A stretch of DNA of 64,000 nucleotides from Bacillus_BD sp963765265 (GCA_963765265.1 CAVXVN010000005.1:558001-622000); one strand, 5' to 3'; positions 31,339 to 40,247 are shown, counted from the stretch's first letter. Notes: a model not told the origin generated them from the sequence alone. A program made the numbers and translations.

Positions 31339-31987
31339 ATTTAATTGCTACACTTATGTAGGTAAAAGCACTCCTTTAGCCATGATCCAATCGACTAATG
31401 TCTATTGTGATCAGCCCCTTTAACAATCTATCCCCTAAAGTTAACAATACTCCTTGCTATTCAACAATCCAGCCTACGTTACTTAAAATACATCTCTTCA
31501 CAAATTATATAATAACTTAAACCAATCATTACAATTTCCCTTTTTTCTTTTCAATTGAAAGATAAATTAACAATCAAAATAACCACCTAAATAGAAGATG
31601 AAAATCTTTATTATTAGATCTTTTTATTTAGAGTGTATCAACACAAAAACAGCAGTACTTAGCTGAAACTACGATGTTTTTAGATTGTATAAGGTGAATA
31701 AAAAGACTAAGGATACAGGTTATTTTACTATTATATTCTGGTTTTTACTGGAATGAAAAAGAAATGATTGATTAATAGATAGTTTTTAAATATCTCATAA
31801 TAAAATGTATTTATCATTGTATAAAAGTAAACTTTTGTAAAGATTTTATTGAAAATATATTACTTTTCTATTTTCCACACTAGTCTACAGCAACTTCTAG
31901 AGTCTTACATAGTTTGTAAAGTACATTCAATTGAATGGGACAATTTGATCGAGATCATTTGAATTGGAGAAGAAGGAGGTGTTTTTT
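31339..31987. other. Long AT-rich intergenic region before the biosynthetic operon
   Basis: About 650 bases with no credible coding frame, no RNA gene I recognise and no repeat. It should contain the promoter of the operon that starts at 31988, but I see no convincing -35/-10 pair close to it. Confidence 0.5.
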
Positions 31988-32557
31988 ATGTATTCTGGAT
32001 TGGAAAATTGGGAAGAGTCCTTTCAAGAAGTGATCACTCTCCATAAAGTTGGAATTAAGGGTGATACAGAATCAGTAGAAAAAGCATATAAACTGATTAA
32101 GAAAATTAAACTTCAAGTACGGGATAACGCCCTAGTGGATGCTTATTATGGAAGCATCACCGCATTAATAGCAAGAGACCATCCAAATTTGGTAGAAAAA
32201 TCGAAACTCGCCAAAAAAGGACTTCGCTCACTAGATCAATCTGTTCAAAAAGACCCAAATCTTATTGATATTCGTATATTAAGAGGGTATGTTTGCTATC
32301 GATTGCCCGAAATGTTCTTTAAACGAACGCAAACGGCCATTGAAGACTTTACTTTTTTAATTGATCACTATGAACAAAATAAAAGTAAAGAAATTTCTAG
32401 GGAGTTCTATTTTCAGCTATTGTTTGATTTAGGTATGGCTTACCGCAATATTGGTAATGAATCAAAGGCTGTTTCAACGTGGGATAAGCTTGAAAAGTCA
32501 TCTACCAACTCCAAATATCTCAATCTTGTGAAAAAAGCTAAAGGAGAAGGAAAATAA
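31988..32557 (+). CDS. Single-module helical repeat protein of unknown family
   Basis: A 189-residue soluble protein consisting of one copy of a ~150-residue module that occurs three more times in the next gene. The module core reads AYYGSITALIARD, then KGLRSLDQSVQKDP, RGYVCYRLPEMFFKRT, AIEDFTFLIDHYEQ and a final TPR-like helix pair (LLFDLGMAYRNIGNESKAVS). I do not recognise the family; the ending resembles a tetratricopeptide repeat, suggesting a protein-binding scaffold. A TTG at 31964 overlaps the AAGGAGG site, so the ATG at 31988 is the start. It is the first gene of the operon and ends one base before the next start. Confidence 0.75.
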   Translation: MYSGLENWEESFQEVITLHKVGIKGDTESVEKAYKLIKKIKLQVRDNALVDAYYGSITALIARDHPNLVEKSKLAKKGLRSLDQSVQKDPNLIDIRILRGYVCYRLPEMFFKRTQTAIEDFTFLIDHYEQNKSKEISREFYFQLLFDLGMAYRNIGNESKAVSTWDKLEKSSTNSKYLNLVKKAKGEGK

Positions 32558-34522
32558 ATGAAAAAAAAGGTACAGTTTTGGGATAATTACCCTTATGGGA
32601 AACCTGCCAAAAAACGAGTAGCAGAGTATCCTGCATTAGAAAAACCTACTGAAAAACGAGTGGCAGACAATCCTGCATCAGGACAACCTGCTAACAAACA
32701 AGTAGAAGAGAATCCTGCATTAGAAAATCCTATTAAAGACAGAGCATCAAACACATTTGAACAATCACCGAAGAATCCTAGTGGTTCAAAAAGCACTGTA
32801 AATTCAGATGAAATACAAAACGCCATCAGTCTCCATAGTGATGGTGTAAATGGAAATAGATCAGCCGTCAAAAATGCATTTGATACGTTCAAAAGCCTAT
32901 ATGCACAAAAACCAAATGATTCTGAAATTGCAGCCTATTATGGGAGCGCAACAGCATTAATGGGGCGGGATGAAACCAATCTTACAAAGCGCATGAAATA
33001 TGCATTATCAGGGCTAAAGCTATTAGATGCTGTTATCGAGAAATCTCCTGAATTACCACTAGCTCGTTTTCTTCGTGGAAATGTTTGCTATCGCTTACCC
33101 GAAATGTACTTTCATAGAACAGATACCGCCATTGAAGACTTTAAATATCTTGTCAATTTCTATGAACAAGATAATCGTATTCTTACAAAATCAGAATATG
33201 AAACGGTATTAAAAAACTTAATTAAAGCTTGTGAAACATTGAATAGAGCAGAAGAAGCAAAGAAATACAGAGAGAAGTTTAAAGCCTTATCCCAAATAAT
33301 TAATGTAAGTCAGGAAAGTGAAGACAGCCAAGACAATACGGAAAGCAAAGAAGGACAGATCCACCATGAATTAAGCAAACAATCTAGTGAAGTTTTGACG
33401 GAATTGGATGAAAAGAGTTTTCAAATTTATCAAAAAGCACTCCGTGGTGGGATAACAGATGTAAATAAGGCTATAGAGTACTTTTCAAAATTAGAAGCAG
33501 ATCATCCTAACGATCCATTAATCAGAGCCTATACCATTGACTGTAGTTCCTTACTTGGGAGAGATGCGAACAATACGTTTGAAATGTTTGCTTCCGGAAT
33601 AAAAGCTATGAAAGCACTAGATGTGTTAGTTAATGAATATCCAAATCATATAAATATCAAGAAAATTCGTGCTTTTCAAAGTTTTCGATTGCCAGAAACG
33701 TTCTTTAGAAAAACAGCTTCTGCGATAAAGGATTTCGAGGAATTAATACGTCAGTATGAACAGGATCAGAGTATTTTTTCGACTGAAGAATACTTGGAGT
33801 TGCTATTCCATCTAGGTGAAGGATATGCACGTCTCGGAATGAATGATGAGGCAAACTCCGTTTGGAATAAGCTCCTTCAATTAAATCCAAGTGCAGGGAT
33901 GAAAGAAAAGCTAAGAGAGAGACAAGATATTCTGGCATTTAGGCCTATAGATTTAAGCAGGATTTCCGTATCTCATCCAGAGAAGCTTTTTAAAGTTGGA
34001 AAGGAACTTCATGAAGTAGGGGTAGCAGGCAGCAAACAAGCTGCGCAACAAGCGTTAGATCTATGGGAAAAAGCAGTAGAAGCATTTCCAGAAGATAGTA
34101 CCGCAAAAACATATCATGCAGCTTCTGTTGCATTAATGGGGAAGTTTGCTGATGAGGCTCAAGGTATGTTTGGTGAAACAATAAGAGGATTGAAGCTTCT
34201 TAAGAGTGCATTTAACAGTACAAATCAAACTGCAGAATTACTGTTATTACGTGGGTATATTTATTACGCATTACCAGAAGCTTTTTTTCACAAGACAGAT
34301 AGTGCTATCAAAGATTTTAAAACGGCAAACTCTTTATATAAACAAGGTGATCGAACCATTACGAGAGAGAAGTATTTAAAATTACTAGTAGATCTGGGAA
34401 TTGCATACGAAAGATCGCATTTCAAAGATAAAGCGCAGAAAACATGGAGATTGCTCGCTAAAGAGGATACCGAAGGTCAGTATATGGAGTTTCGTATCAG
34501 CAAGGGGGTTGAGAATGAATGA
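32558..34522 (+). CDS. Three-module helical repeat protein with proline/alanine-rich N-terminus
   Basis: A 654-residue protein without signal peptide or membrane helix. Residues ~12-70 are low complexity with three rough 18-residue repeats (KPTEKRVADNPAS, QPANKQVEENPAL). Then three copies of the module seen in the previous protein follow at about 85-245, 285-445 and 475-650. Each has the AYYGSATALMGRD-type segment (degenerate in module 2), the RLPE motif (RLPEMYF, RLPETFF; ALPEAFF in the third) and AI(E/K)DF. The stop overlaps the following ligase start by four bases, tying it to the metabolic genes. Function unknown; a scaffold for the pathway enzymes is one idea. Confidence 0.75.
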   Translation: MKKKVQFWDNYPYGKPAKKRVAEYPALEKPTEKRVADNPASGQPANKQVEENPALENPIKDRASNTFEQSPKNPSGSKSTVNSDEIQNAISLHSDGVNGNRSAVKNAFDTFKSLYAQKPNDSEIAAYYGSATALMGRDETNLTKRMKYALSGLKLLDAVIEKSPELPLARFLRGNVCYRLPEMYFHRTDTAIEDFKYLVNFYEQDNRILTKSEYETVLKNLIKACETLNRAEEAKKYREKFKALSQIINVSQESEDSQDNTESKEGQIHHELSKQSSEVLTELDEKSFQIYQKALRGGITDVNKAIEYFSKLEADHPNDPLIRAYTIDCSSLLGRDANNTFEMFASGIKAMKALDVLVNEYPNHINIKKIRAFQSFRLPETFFRKTASAIKDFEELIRQYEQDQSIFSTEEYLELLFHLGEGYARLGMNDEANSVWNKLLQLNPSAGMKEKLRERQDILAFRPIDLSRISVSHPEKLFKVGKELHEVGVAGSKQAAQQALDLWEKAVEAFPEDSTAKTYHAASVALMGKFADEAQGMFGETIRGLKLLKSAFNSTNQTAELLLLRGYIYYALPEAFFHKTDSAIKDFKTANSLYKQGDRTITREKYLKLLVDLGIAYERSHFKDKAQKTWRLLAKEDTEGQYMEFRISKGVENE

Positions 34523-35856
34523 GTTCACTTTTTGAACGAAAGATAAAAAAGGTAACAACACCACTCAACATTTCAAAGTATCTTAGTGACAGTGATTATT
34601 TCGATGCAACCACGAATGTTGAAAAAATTGAGCAGTTTCATCTTGATGCTGTACGAGAAATTTCACAAAGAGCCTATGAAAATAACGAATTTTATAAAAA
34701 AAAAATGGATGCGACAGGAATACTTCCCCAAGACATTAAAAGTCTCAGTGACTTAGTGAAGCTTCCACTATTAACAAAGGATGAACTAAGAGGAAAGCCT
34801 TATATTCTCTTAACCTGCAAAAAAGAGGATATTGCACTTGTTCAGGTTTCAACAGGAACATCGGGTGGAGAAGAGATTTATATGATGTACACATGGAATG
34901 ACTATTATTTACATGATTTAGCTCCAAGATATCCGAAGTTATTCCCCATTGAACCTGAAGATGTGTGTTTGAACGCTCTACCCTATGAAATGAGTGCAGC
35001 TGGTCTTGCCTTTCACAAAACATTTATAGAGGGCTGTGAGGCTACAGTCATTCCAGCAGGAAAAGGCGGAGCATATTCAACACCAAAAAAAACGTTGAAA
35101 ATGATTAAGGATTTACAACCGAATGTCATCATTACAACGCCTTCATGGGCCATGCAATTAACAGAAGAAGCTAAAGAGCAAAACTTTGATTTTCAATGTT
35201 TACAATTGAAGAGTCTATGGCTAACAGGAGAAGGATGTTCTCCGGCCTTTCGTGAACGTTTAGAAAAAATTTGGAGAACAACAGCGAATTTTTTCTATGG
35301 TTCATTAGAGTGTGGTGTACTGGGAATAGAGTGTAATGATCATGATGGGTACCACTTAGCACAGGCTCACGCGATTATTGAAATTATTGATCCAGAAACA
35401 GAAGAAGTATTAGAAGAGGGGGATATCGGTGAGATTGTTGTGACGAGTACCCTTCGCTATGACACTCCTATTCTACGTTTTCGTACCGGCGATCTAGGTT
35501 ATATTGATAAAACTCCTTGTAGTTGTGGAGTTACGCTACCTAAATTTTATCTTCGGGGTAGGGTACAGGACCAAATTCGTTATAAAAACACGACACTTTC
35601 ACCTTTTTATTTAGAAGAATTTCTTATGAGACAGCCTGAAGTTGGGAATTGGTTCCAATTCGTTGAAAATCCAGATAAGTCGGAAGATCTGATTTATGTG
35701 CGCTGCGAACTCGCAAAAGGGGTAGAACCTACAGAAGAGCTTGCAGAACGATTAGCTAGTAAAATGGAATTTTCAACTGGAATTCCGTTTTCCTTTGAGT
35801 TCAAAGAACAATTACCGCGACCACAAGGAAAAACAATTCGAGTTGTGACAGAATAG
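34519..35856 (+). CDS. PaaK-like AMP-forming ligase, first copy
   Basis: Adenylate-forming enzyme of 445 residues, similar to phenylacetate-CoA ligase (PaaK) in length and layout. It activates a carboxylate as acyl-AMP. The phosphate-binding loop is VSTGTSGGEEIY (near residue 113), the adenine/substrate segment FFYGSLECGVLG (near 257), and the ribose-binding aspartate is in RFRTGDLGYID. The cysteine pair CSCG, seen in many PaaK-type enzymes, follows, then LRGRVQDQIRY. The start overlaps the repeat-protein stop (ATGA). With the second ligase, amidohydrolase and aminohydroxybenzoate genes nearby, an aryl carboxylate is the likely substrate. Confidence 0.87.
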   Translation: MSSLFERKIKKVTTPLNISKYLSDSDYFDATTNVEKIEQFHLDAVREISQRAYENNEFYKKKMDATGILPQDIKSLSDLVKLPLLTKDELRGKPYILLTCKKEDIALVQVSTGTSGGEEIYMMYTWNDYYLHDLAPRYPKLFPIEPEDVCLNALPYEMSAAGLAFHKTFIEGCEATVIPAGKGGAYSTPKKTLKMIKDLQPNVIITTPSWAMQLTEEAKEQNFDFQCLQLKSLWLTGEGCSPAFRERLEKIWRTTANFFYGSLECGVLGIECNDHDGYHLAQAHAIIEIIDPETEEVLEEGDIGEIVVTSTLRYDTPILRFRTGDLGYIDKTPCSCGVTLPKFYLRGRVQDQIRYKNTTLSPFYLEEFLMRQPEVGNWFQFVENPDKSEDLIYVRCELAKGVEPTEELAERLASKMEFSTGIPFSFEFKEQLPRPQGKTIRVVTE

Positions 35857-35869
35857 GAGGTTTGGTTAC

Positions 35870-36625
35870 GTGATTATTGATGCACATGCACATTTATCGT
35901 CAACGGATTATGGAAGTGCACAGACCTATTTAAAACAATTAGAACAAGCTGGAATTGATCGTGGTGTTGCGGTTCCAGGTGCTATGCTAGACGTTCGCAA
36001 AATGACAGAGTATATCACAGGAAAGTCTCAGCCAGACAATCCTGTCCCTGATAACTTATATATTCGAGAAACCATGCAAAACCATCACAATATCTATGGA
36101 TTTGTTTGTATTGATCCTCATCAAAACGATTCTTTGCAAACACTTGAAAATAGTCGCAAACAAGGGTTTTCTGGTTTAAAGCTCTCTCCTTTGTCCCATC
36201 AATTTACGTTCTCAAGCAAGAGGGTTAAAGAATTAGCTCAATTATGTAGTGAATATGAATTTCCTATATATAGTCATGTCGTATACAGCCCTGGTGCGTC
36301 TACAGGTAAGTTTGTTCAACTTGCGAAGCAATTTCCAAAGACGAATTTTATTATCGGTCACATGGGATTCGGACCTGCTGATCAAGAAGCAATAGATACA
36401 GCAAAATCTTTACCAAATTTCTATTTAGAAACCTCAACCGGTAACTTCTTGAACATCCAAGAAGCTATAAAGAAAGCTGGCTCTTCCAAAGTGATTTTTG
36501 GTTCTGAATATCCTTTATCACACCCTGCTATCGAATTACAAAAAATTTTGATGCTGGATGTCTCGGATCAAGAACGATCTGATATTTTATCCGGCAATAT
36601 TAAGAATCTATTAAAGCTGAAATAA
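35870..36625 (+). CDS. TIM-barrel amidohydrolase-family protein
   Basis: A 251-residue member of the metal-dependent amidohydrolase-2 (ACMSD/TatD-like) superfamily. Metal-binding HxH is in IIDAHAHLS at the N-terminus. A histidine is in YSHVVY (near residue 139), another in IIGHMGFG (near 165), and the late acidic residue is in FGSEYPLSHP, where family members usually have Asp, so Glu here is worth noting. Start is GTG with AGGAGG upstream. It lies between two adenylating ligases. In benzoxazole pathways an amidohydrolase homologue acts as a cyclase rather than a hydrolase; that is my preferred reading. Confidence 0.82.
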   Translation: MIIDAHAHLSSTDYGSAQTYLKQLEQAGIDRGVAVPGAMLDVRKMTEYITGKSQPDNPVPDNLYIRETMQNHHNIYGFVCIDPHQNDSLQTLENSRKQGFSGLKLSPLSHQFTFSSKRVKELAQLCSEYEFPIYSHVVYSPGASTGKFVQLAKQFPKTNFIIGHMGFGPADQEAIDTAKSLPNFYLETSTGNFLNIQEAIKKAGSSKVIFGSEYPLSHPAIELQKILMLDVSDQERSDILSGNIKNLLKLK

Positions 36626-36637
36626 AGGGTGCTGTAT

Positions 36638-37879
36638 ATGGATTTAAGAAAAGTGCAAATCTTAAATGAAGTGATTAAATATGCAAAAGCAGCCCCATTT
36701 TATCAAGATCGATTGCCAGGTCAAATTAAATCTTACAAGGATTTTAAAGACATTCCATTAACGTTGAAAGAGGATTTGCAGAACCATTCACCCTATGGGT
36801 TTGTTGCTGCTGATAAGGAAGATTTACTCCAATATCATGAATCATCCGGTACAACAGGAAATCCAATTTCAGCATGGTTCAGTGAAAAAGATCTTGATGA
36901 TATAACTACTAGCATCAATGATTGTGGCGTCCATTTTTCAAAACAAGACAAAGTATTAATTCGATTTCCTTACGCTCTCTCAACGATTTCACACTTTCTG
37001 CATCAGGCAGCACAAAAGAATCATGCTTGTGTGATTCCGGCAGACAGTCGGACGACCGTTACACCAATGCCAAGGGTCATTGAATTAATGAGAAAGTTAG
37101 AAGTGACCGTGCTTGCATGTAATCCACTTCAAGCCATCATGCTCGCTGAAGTCGCTGAAAAAGAAGGTCTTCATCCAATAGATGATTTTCCTTCACTGCG
37201 GGCCATATGTACAGCAGGAGAGCCTTTGACTCCATTTAAACGGAACTTATTACACGAAATCTGGGGAGTTCCTGTCTACGACAATTATGGTATGACAGAA
37301 GTAGGTACCGTAATGGTAGAGTGCCAGTATCAACAACTCCATCCTTTCCAGGCTGCCTTTCATATTGAAATTTTGCGGGATGATCTTCAAACTGAAGCAC
37401 TTCCTGGAGAAGCGGGGAATCTTGTTCTTACAACGCTTCAAAAAAGGGCAACATTGATGATTCGATATCTTACCGGTGATCGTGCAAGAGTAATCAATAT
37501 GAAATGTCCTTGCAGTAAGGAACCTATTGTTGAGATATTGGGAAGAAAAAGCAATTTGATCAAGCTCAATCAGATTGATTTTGATCAAATGGAAATAGAA
37601 GAAGTCATCTCCAATCTGCCATGCAGACGATTTTGGGCTGTTGGTGTCTTTAAAGATACACTAACGTTTTTTGTTGAAAAAGAAAGTGAATCCGATCAGG
37701 TGCCTGCAGGTATGGAGGAAGCATTTCAAAAACAATACGAAGTAAAAATGAAAATTCATCTTGTTGAAAAAGGAACCTTGTATGATCGAAATGAAATACA
37801 ATCTTTTGGGGTGAAGGCAAAGCCTCGCTACCTTTTAACTGAAGAAGAAATTAGCAAACTATTAATACAAATTTTTTAG
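36638..37879 (+). CDS. PaaK-like AMP-forming ligase, second copy
   Basis: A 413-residue adenylating enzyme, distinct from the first. Phosphate-binding loop ESSGTTGNPISAW (near residue 70), segment YDNYGMTEVGTVMVEC (near 215), ribose-binding RYLTGDRARV, and then CPCSKEP and LGRKSNLIKL. The ATG at 36638 has AAAGGG 8 bases upstream; a GTG nine bases earlier is a weaker choice. Two ligases in one operon suggest activation of two different acids, or activation plus coupling of the same acid. Confidence 0.86.
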   Translation: MDLRKVQILNEVIKYAKAAPFYQDRLPGQIKSYKDFKDIPLTLKEDLQNHSPYGFVAADKEDLLQYHESSGTTGNPISAWFSEKDLDDITTSINDCGVHFSKQDKVLIRFPYALSTISHFLHQAAQKNHACVIPADSRTTVTPMPRVIELMRKLEVTVLACNPLQAIMLAEVAEKEGLHPIDDFPSLRAICTAGEPLTPFKRNLLHEIWGVPVYDNYGMTEVGTVMVECQYQQLHPFQAAFHIEILRDDLQTEALPGEAGNLVLTTLQKRATLMIRYLTGDRARVINMKCPCSKEPIVEILGRKSNLIKLNQIDFDQMEIEEVISNLPCRRFWAVGVFKDTLTFFVEKESESDQVPAGMEEAFQKQYEVKMKIHLVEKGTLYDRNEIQSFGVKAKPRYLLTEEEISKLLIQIF

Positions 37880-37899
37880 TGCTTGAAAGGAGCCTTAAC

Positions 37900-39003
37900 A
37901 TGAATAAGCAAAGAGAAGTTTGGTATGACGGACGTGGAATTTCTGTTGAAAACATGGATGTTTGGGAAGTGATTAATCACTCGCCTATTGAAAAAGTATT
38001 AGTGACAGTAGATCAGCGTCAAGAGGGATATTTTCCACAAAAAATCAAATTCATTACTCAAGTACAAGAAGCGGGTGATCTAAAATCTATATCACCCCAA
38101 GACATTGTTTTCTCGGATGATGAATTGATTTTGGCAGAAGCGAAAAGTCTTGGGTTGAAAACTTGTATCTTTTACTCTGTTGATAATCGTGAAATGTTAG
38201 AGCGCGTCTCAAGAGAAGCAAGTCAGTATGACTTTGCCGCTGTGGATTTTGACTTGCCAACAAATATTCCATTAGAGCTGATCATCGCAAGATTAGAAGA
38301 AACAAATACCATCTTATTACGTGCAGTAAGTACAGCCATTGACACTGAAATTGCCTACGGAACACTGGAAAAAGGCAGTGATGGTGTATTATTTGCCACA
38401 ACAAATTTAAGTGAAATTAAAAGACTCATAGAGTATGTTTCGAAATTAAATAATCCAAAGCTGAATTTACAGCCGCTTGTGGTGACAGAAGTGGTTCACG
38501 CAGGAATGGGAGTTCGTGCATGTATTGATACAACAGGCTTAATGGGTCAGGAGGAGGGCATGATTATCGGTTCAACTTCCGGCGGCGGAATCTTTGTATG
38601 TTCAGAGACTCATTATCTTCCGTATATGAACTTACGACCATTCCGTGTAAATGCAGGTGCAGTCCATTCCTATGTCTGGCAGCCGGATGATGCTGCAGAG
38701 TATTTATGTGACCTAAAAGCAGGCAGTAAAGTCCTTTGTGTGAATACAAATGGAGAAACGAGAGAGTTAACAGTTGGCCGTGTGAAAACAGAGGTACGTC
38801 CGATGCTCTTAATCAAAGGAAAAGTAGAAGATCGAGAGCTGAATGTTTTTGTTCAAGACGATTGGCATATTCGAATCATGGATGCTGAAGGAAATCCGAG
38901 AAATGCTTCTACCATTCAACCTGGAGATGAATTGCTAGCCTATACGTGCGAACCAGGTCGACATGTTGGTGTGAAGGTTACCGAAACAATAGTTGAGAAT
39001 TAA
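37900..39003 (+). CDS. 3-dehydroquinate synthase II-like enzyme (AroB'/GriH family)
   Basis: A 367-residue protein of the archaeal-type dehydroquinate synthase II family, unrelated to normal AroB. Conserved blocks are visible near residues 205-280: VHAGMGVRACIDTTGLMG, EGMIIGSTSGGG, FVCSETHYLPYMNLRPFRVN and AGAVHSYVW. In Streptomyces a homologue (GriH) converts the aldolase product into 3-amino-4-hydroxybenzoate. AAAGGAG lies 8 bases before the ATG at 37900. The next gene encodes the partner aldolase. An unusual find in a Bacillus, which has its own aroB pathway. Confidence 0.88.
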   Translation: MNKQREVWYDGRGISVENMDVWEVINHSPIEKVLVTVDQRQEGYFPQKIKFITQVQEAGDLKSISPQDIVFSDDELILAEAKSLGLKTCIFYSVDNREMLERVSREASQYDFAAVDFDLPTNIPLELIIARLEETNTILLRAVSTAIDTEIAYGTLEKGSDGVLFATTNLSEIKRLIEYVSKLNNPKLNLQPLVVTEVVHAGMGVRACIDTTGLMGQEEGMIIGSTSGGGIFVCSETHYLPYMNLRPFRVNAGAVHSYVWQPDDAAEYLCDLKAGSKVLCVNTNGETRELTVGRVKTEVRPMLLIKGKVEDRELNVFVQDDWHIRIMDAEGNPRNASTIQPGDELLAYTCEPGRHVGVKVTETIVEN

Positions 39004-39019
39004 AGGAGATATTTAAAAA

Positions 39020-39784
39020 ATGACAGGGAAAACTAATCGATTACAAAAGTTGTATCGACACTCCGATAAATTGTTTATCGTACCAATGGACCATGGAATT
39101 TCATTAGGACCAGTAACTGGACTAGAGGATATTGGTAAGACAGTTAAAGCAGTATTTAAAGGTGGTGCAGATGCGGTCATTGTTCATAAAGGATTGGTCC
39201 GATATTTGACTGACTCCATTGGATCAAATGAAGGAGAGTTGATCATTCATTTATCTGCCTCTACTGCACTAGCTCCTGATGCACAGTCAACAAGGAAAGA
39301 ATTGGTATCCACTGTGGAACAAGCGATTCGCCTTGGAGCAACGGGGATTTCAACTCACGTCAATTTAGGTTCGAATTTTGAAGCGGACCAACTGAAAGAT
39401 ATGGGATTAGTGGCAGAAGAGTGTGATAAGTGGGGAATGCCATTATTAGCGATGATGTATGTTCGAGATGGATCAAAAGACCATGAATTTGATGGGGCAA
39501 AAATTGCCCATGCCGCGAGAGTTGCTGAAGAACTTGGTGCTGATCTTGTCAAAGTGAACTATAGCGGATCCGAAAAATCATTTAAAGAAGTCATTAATGG
39601 TGTGAAAATTCCTGTCTTAATTGCAGGTGGAGAAAAAATGACATCAGATGAAGCTATATTAACAATGATCAAAGAGTCTATTCAAGCAGGTGCTAAAGGC
39701 GTGTCAATTGGACGTAATGTGTTTCAACACAAAGATGCAACGTCACTTTCAATAAAAATCCGGGAAATCTTAGATCAAGAATAA
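39020..39784 (+). CDS. 2-amino-3,7-dideoxy-heptulosonate synthase-like aldolase (AroA'/GriI family)
   Basis: A class I aldolase of 254 residues of the DhnA/MJ0400/GriI family. Conserved blocks: IVPMDHGISLGPVTGL at the N-terminus, GADAVIVHKG, ISTHVNLGS, and the Schiff-base lysine in GADLVKVNYSG (near residue 178), then VLIAGGEK and GVSIGRN. GriI condenses aspartate semialdehyde with dihydroxyacetone phosphate, the first step to 3-amino-4-hydroxybenzoate. It is 16 bases after the dehydroquinate synthase II-like gene. A separate glycolytic aldolase is present at 48891, so this one is unlikely to serve glycolysis. Confidence 0.88.
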   Translation: MTGKTNRLQKLYRHSDKLFIVPMDHGISLGPVTGLEDIGKTVKAVFKGGADAVIVHKGLVRYLTDSIGSNEGELIIHLSASTALAPDAQSTRKELVSTVEQAIRLGATGISTHVNLGSNFEADQLKDMGLVAEECDKWGMPLLAMMYVRDGSKDHEFDGAKIAHAARVAEELGADLVKVNYSGSEKSFKEVINGVKIPVLIAGGEKMTSDEAILTMIKESIQAGAKGVSIGRNVFQHKDATSLSIKIREILDQE

Positions 39785-39797
39785 AGGAGTGAATCAA

Positions 39798-40097
39798 ATG
39801 ACAAAAAATAATGATCAAGAGAAGAAAAATGCGACGTATAAGCCAGCTGGTTTTCAAGCCCAAGATTCTAATAAAGGTTTTCAAATGGAAAATCGTCATG
39901 AAAATGCTGTCAATGTTAATCAGGACACGATAAAGTCCGCAATGAAGGATTTACAACAAAAAATTAGCGATGCCAAAAATAGTGAGAACAAGGGAGAATC
40001 TATTCAAAATGCTGTATTTGAGATGATGCAAAATATGGGATTGAAAATCCCCCCTGATGTGATTGATAAAATAAAAAATACGCGAGGTGAGAAGTAA
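39798..40097 (+). CDS. Small hydrophilic protein of unknown function
   Basis: A 99-residue protein with a Lys/Asn/Gln-rich, probably disordered first half and a helical second half. Its C-terminal motif (SIQNAVFEMMQNMGLKIPPD) resembles the end of the next small protein (DIEAAIYKMLDTLNIPVSK), so the two are probably related. No carrier-protein serine motif or leader-peptide cleavage site is evident. AAAGGAG lies 8 bases before the ATG. Part of the operon by spacing (13 bases after the aldolase). Confidence 0.65.
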   Translation: MTKNNDQEKKNATYKPAGFQAQDSNKGFQMENRHENAVNVNQDTIKSAMKDLQQKISDAKNSENKGESIQNAVFEMMQNMGLKIPPDVIDKIKNTRGEK

Positions 40098-40243
40098 TGG
40101 AGAAAAGTACTGTGGAATCAGTTGTTACAACTTTACGTGAACAGATCAATGCTGCCCTACAAGGGGAAAATGTAGCAAAGGATATTGAAGCAGCTATTTA
40201 TAAGATGTTGGATACACTTAATATACCAGTATCGAAAAAATAA
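40097..40243 (+). CDS. Very small helical protein of unknown function
   Basis: A 48-residue protein whose ATG overlaps the previous stop by one base (TAATG), with GAGGTGAG upstream. It is one predicted amphipathic helix pair: VESVVTTLREQINAAL, then DIEAAIYKMLDTLNIPV. Related to the C-terminus of the previous protein. It is the last gene of the operon and is followed at once by a strong terminator. I do not recognise it. Confidence 0.6.
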   Translation: MEKSTVESVVTTLREQINAALQGENVAKDIEAAIYKMLDTLNIPVSKK

Positions 40244-40247
40244 TGAT

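Noticed and set aside
32593..32892. Minus-strand 99-codon frame opposite the N-terminus of the three-module protein
   Set aside because: It mirrors the repeats of the real gene, has no ribosome binding site and no credible protein features.
39020..39784. Glycolytic fructose-bisphosphate aldolase
   Set aside because: The sequence blocks fit the DhnA/GriI family, it is next to a dehydroquinate synthase II-like gene, and a standard class I aldolase is encoded at 48891-49781.
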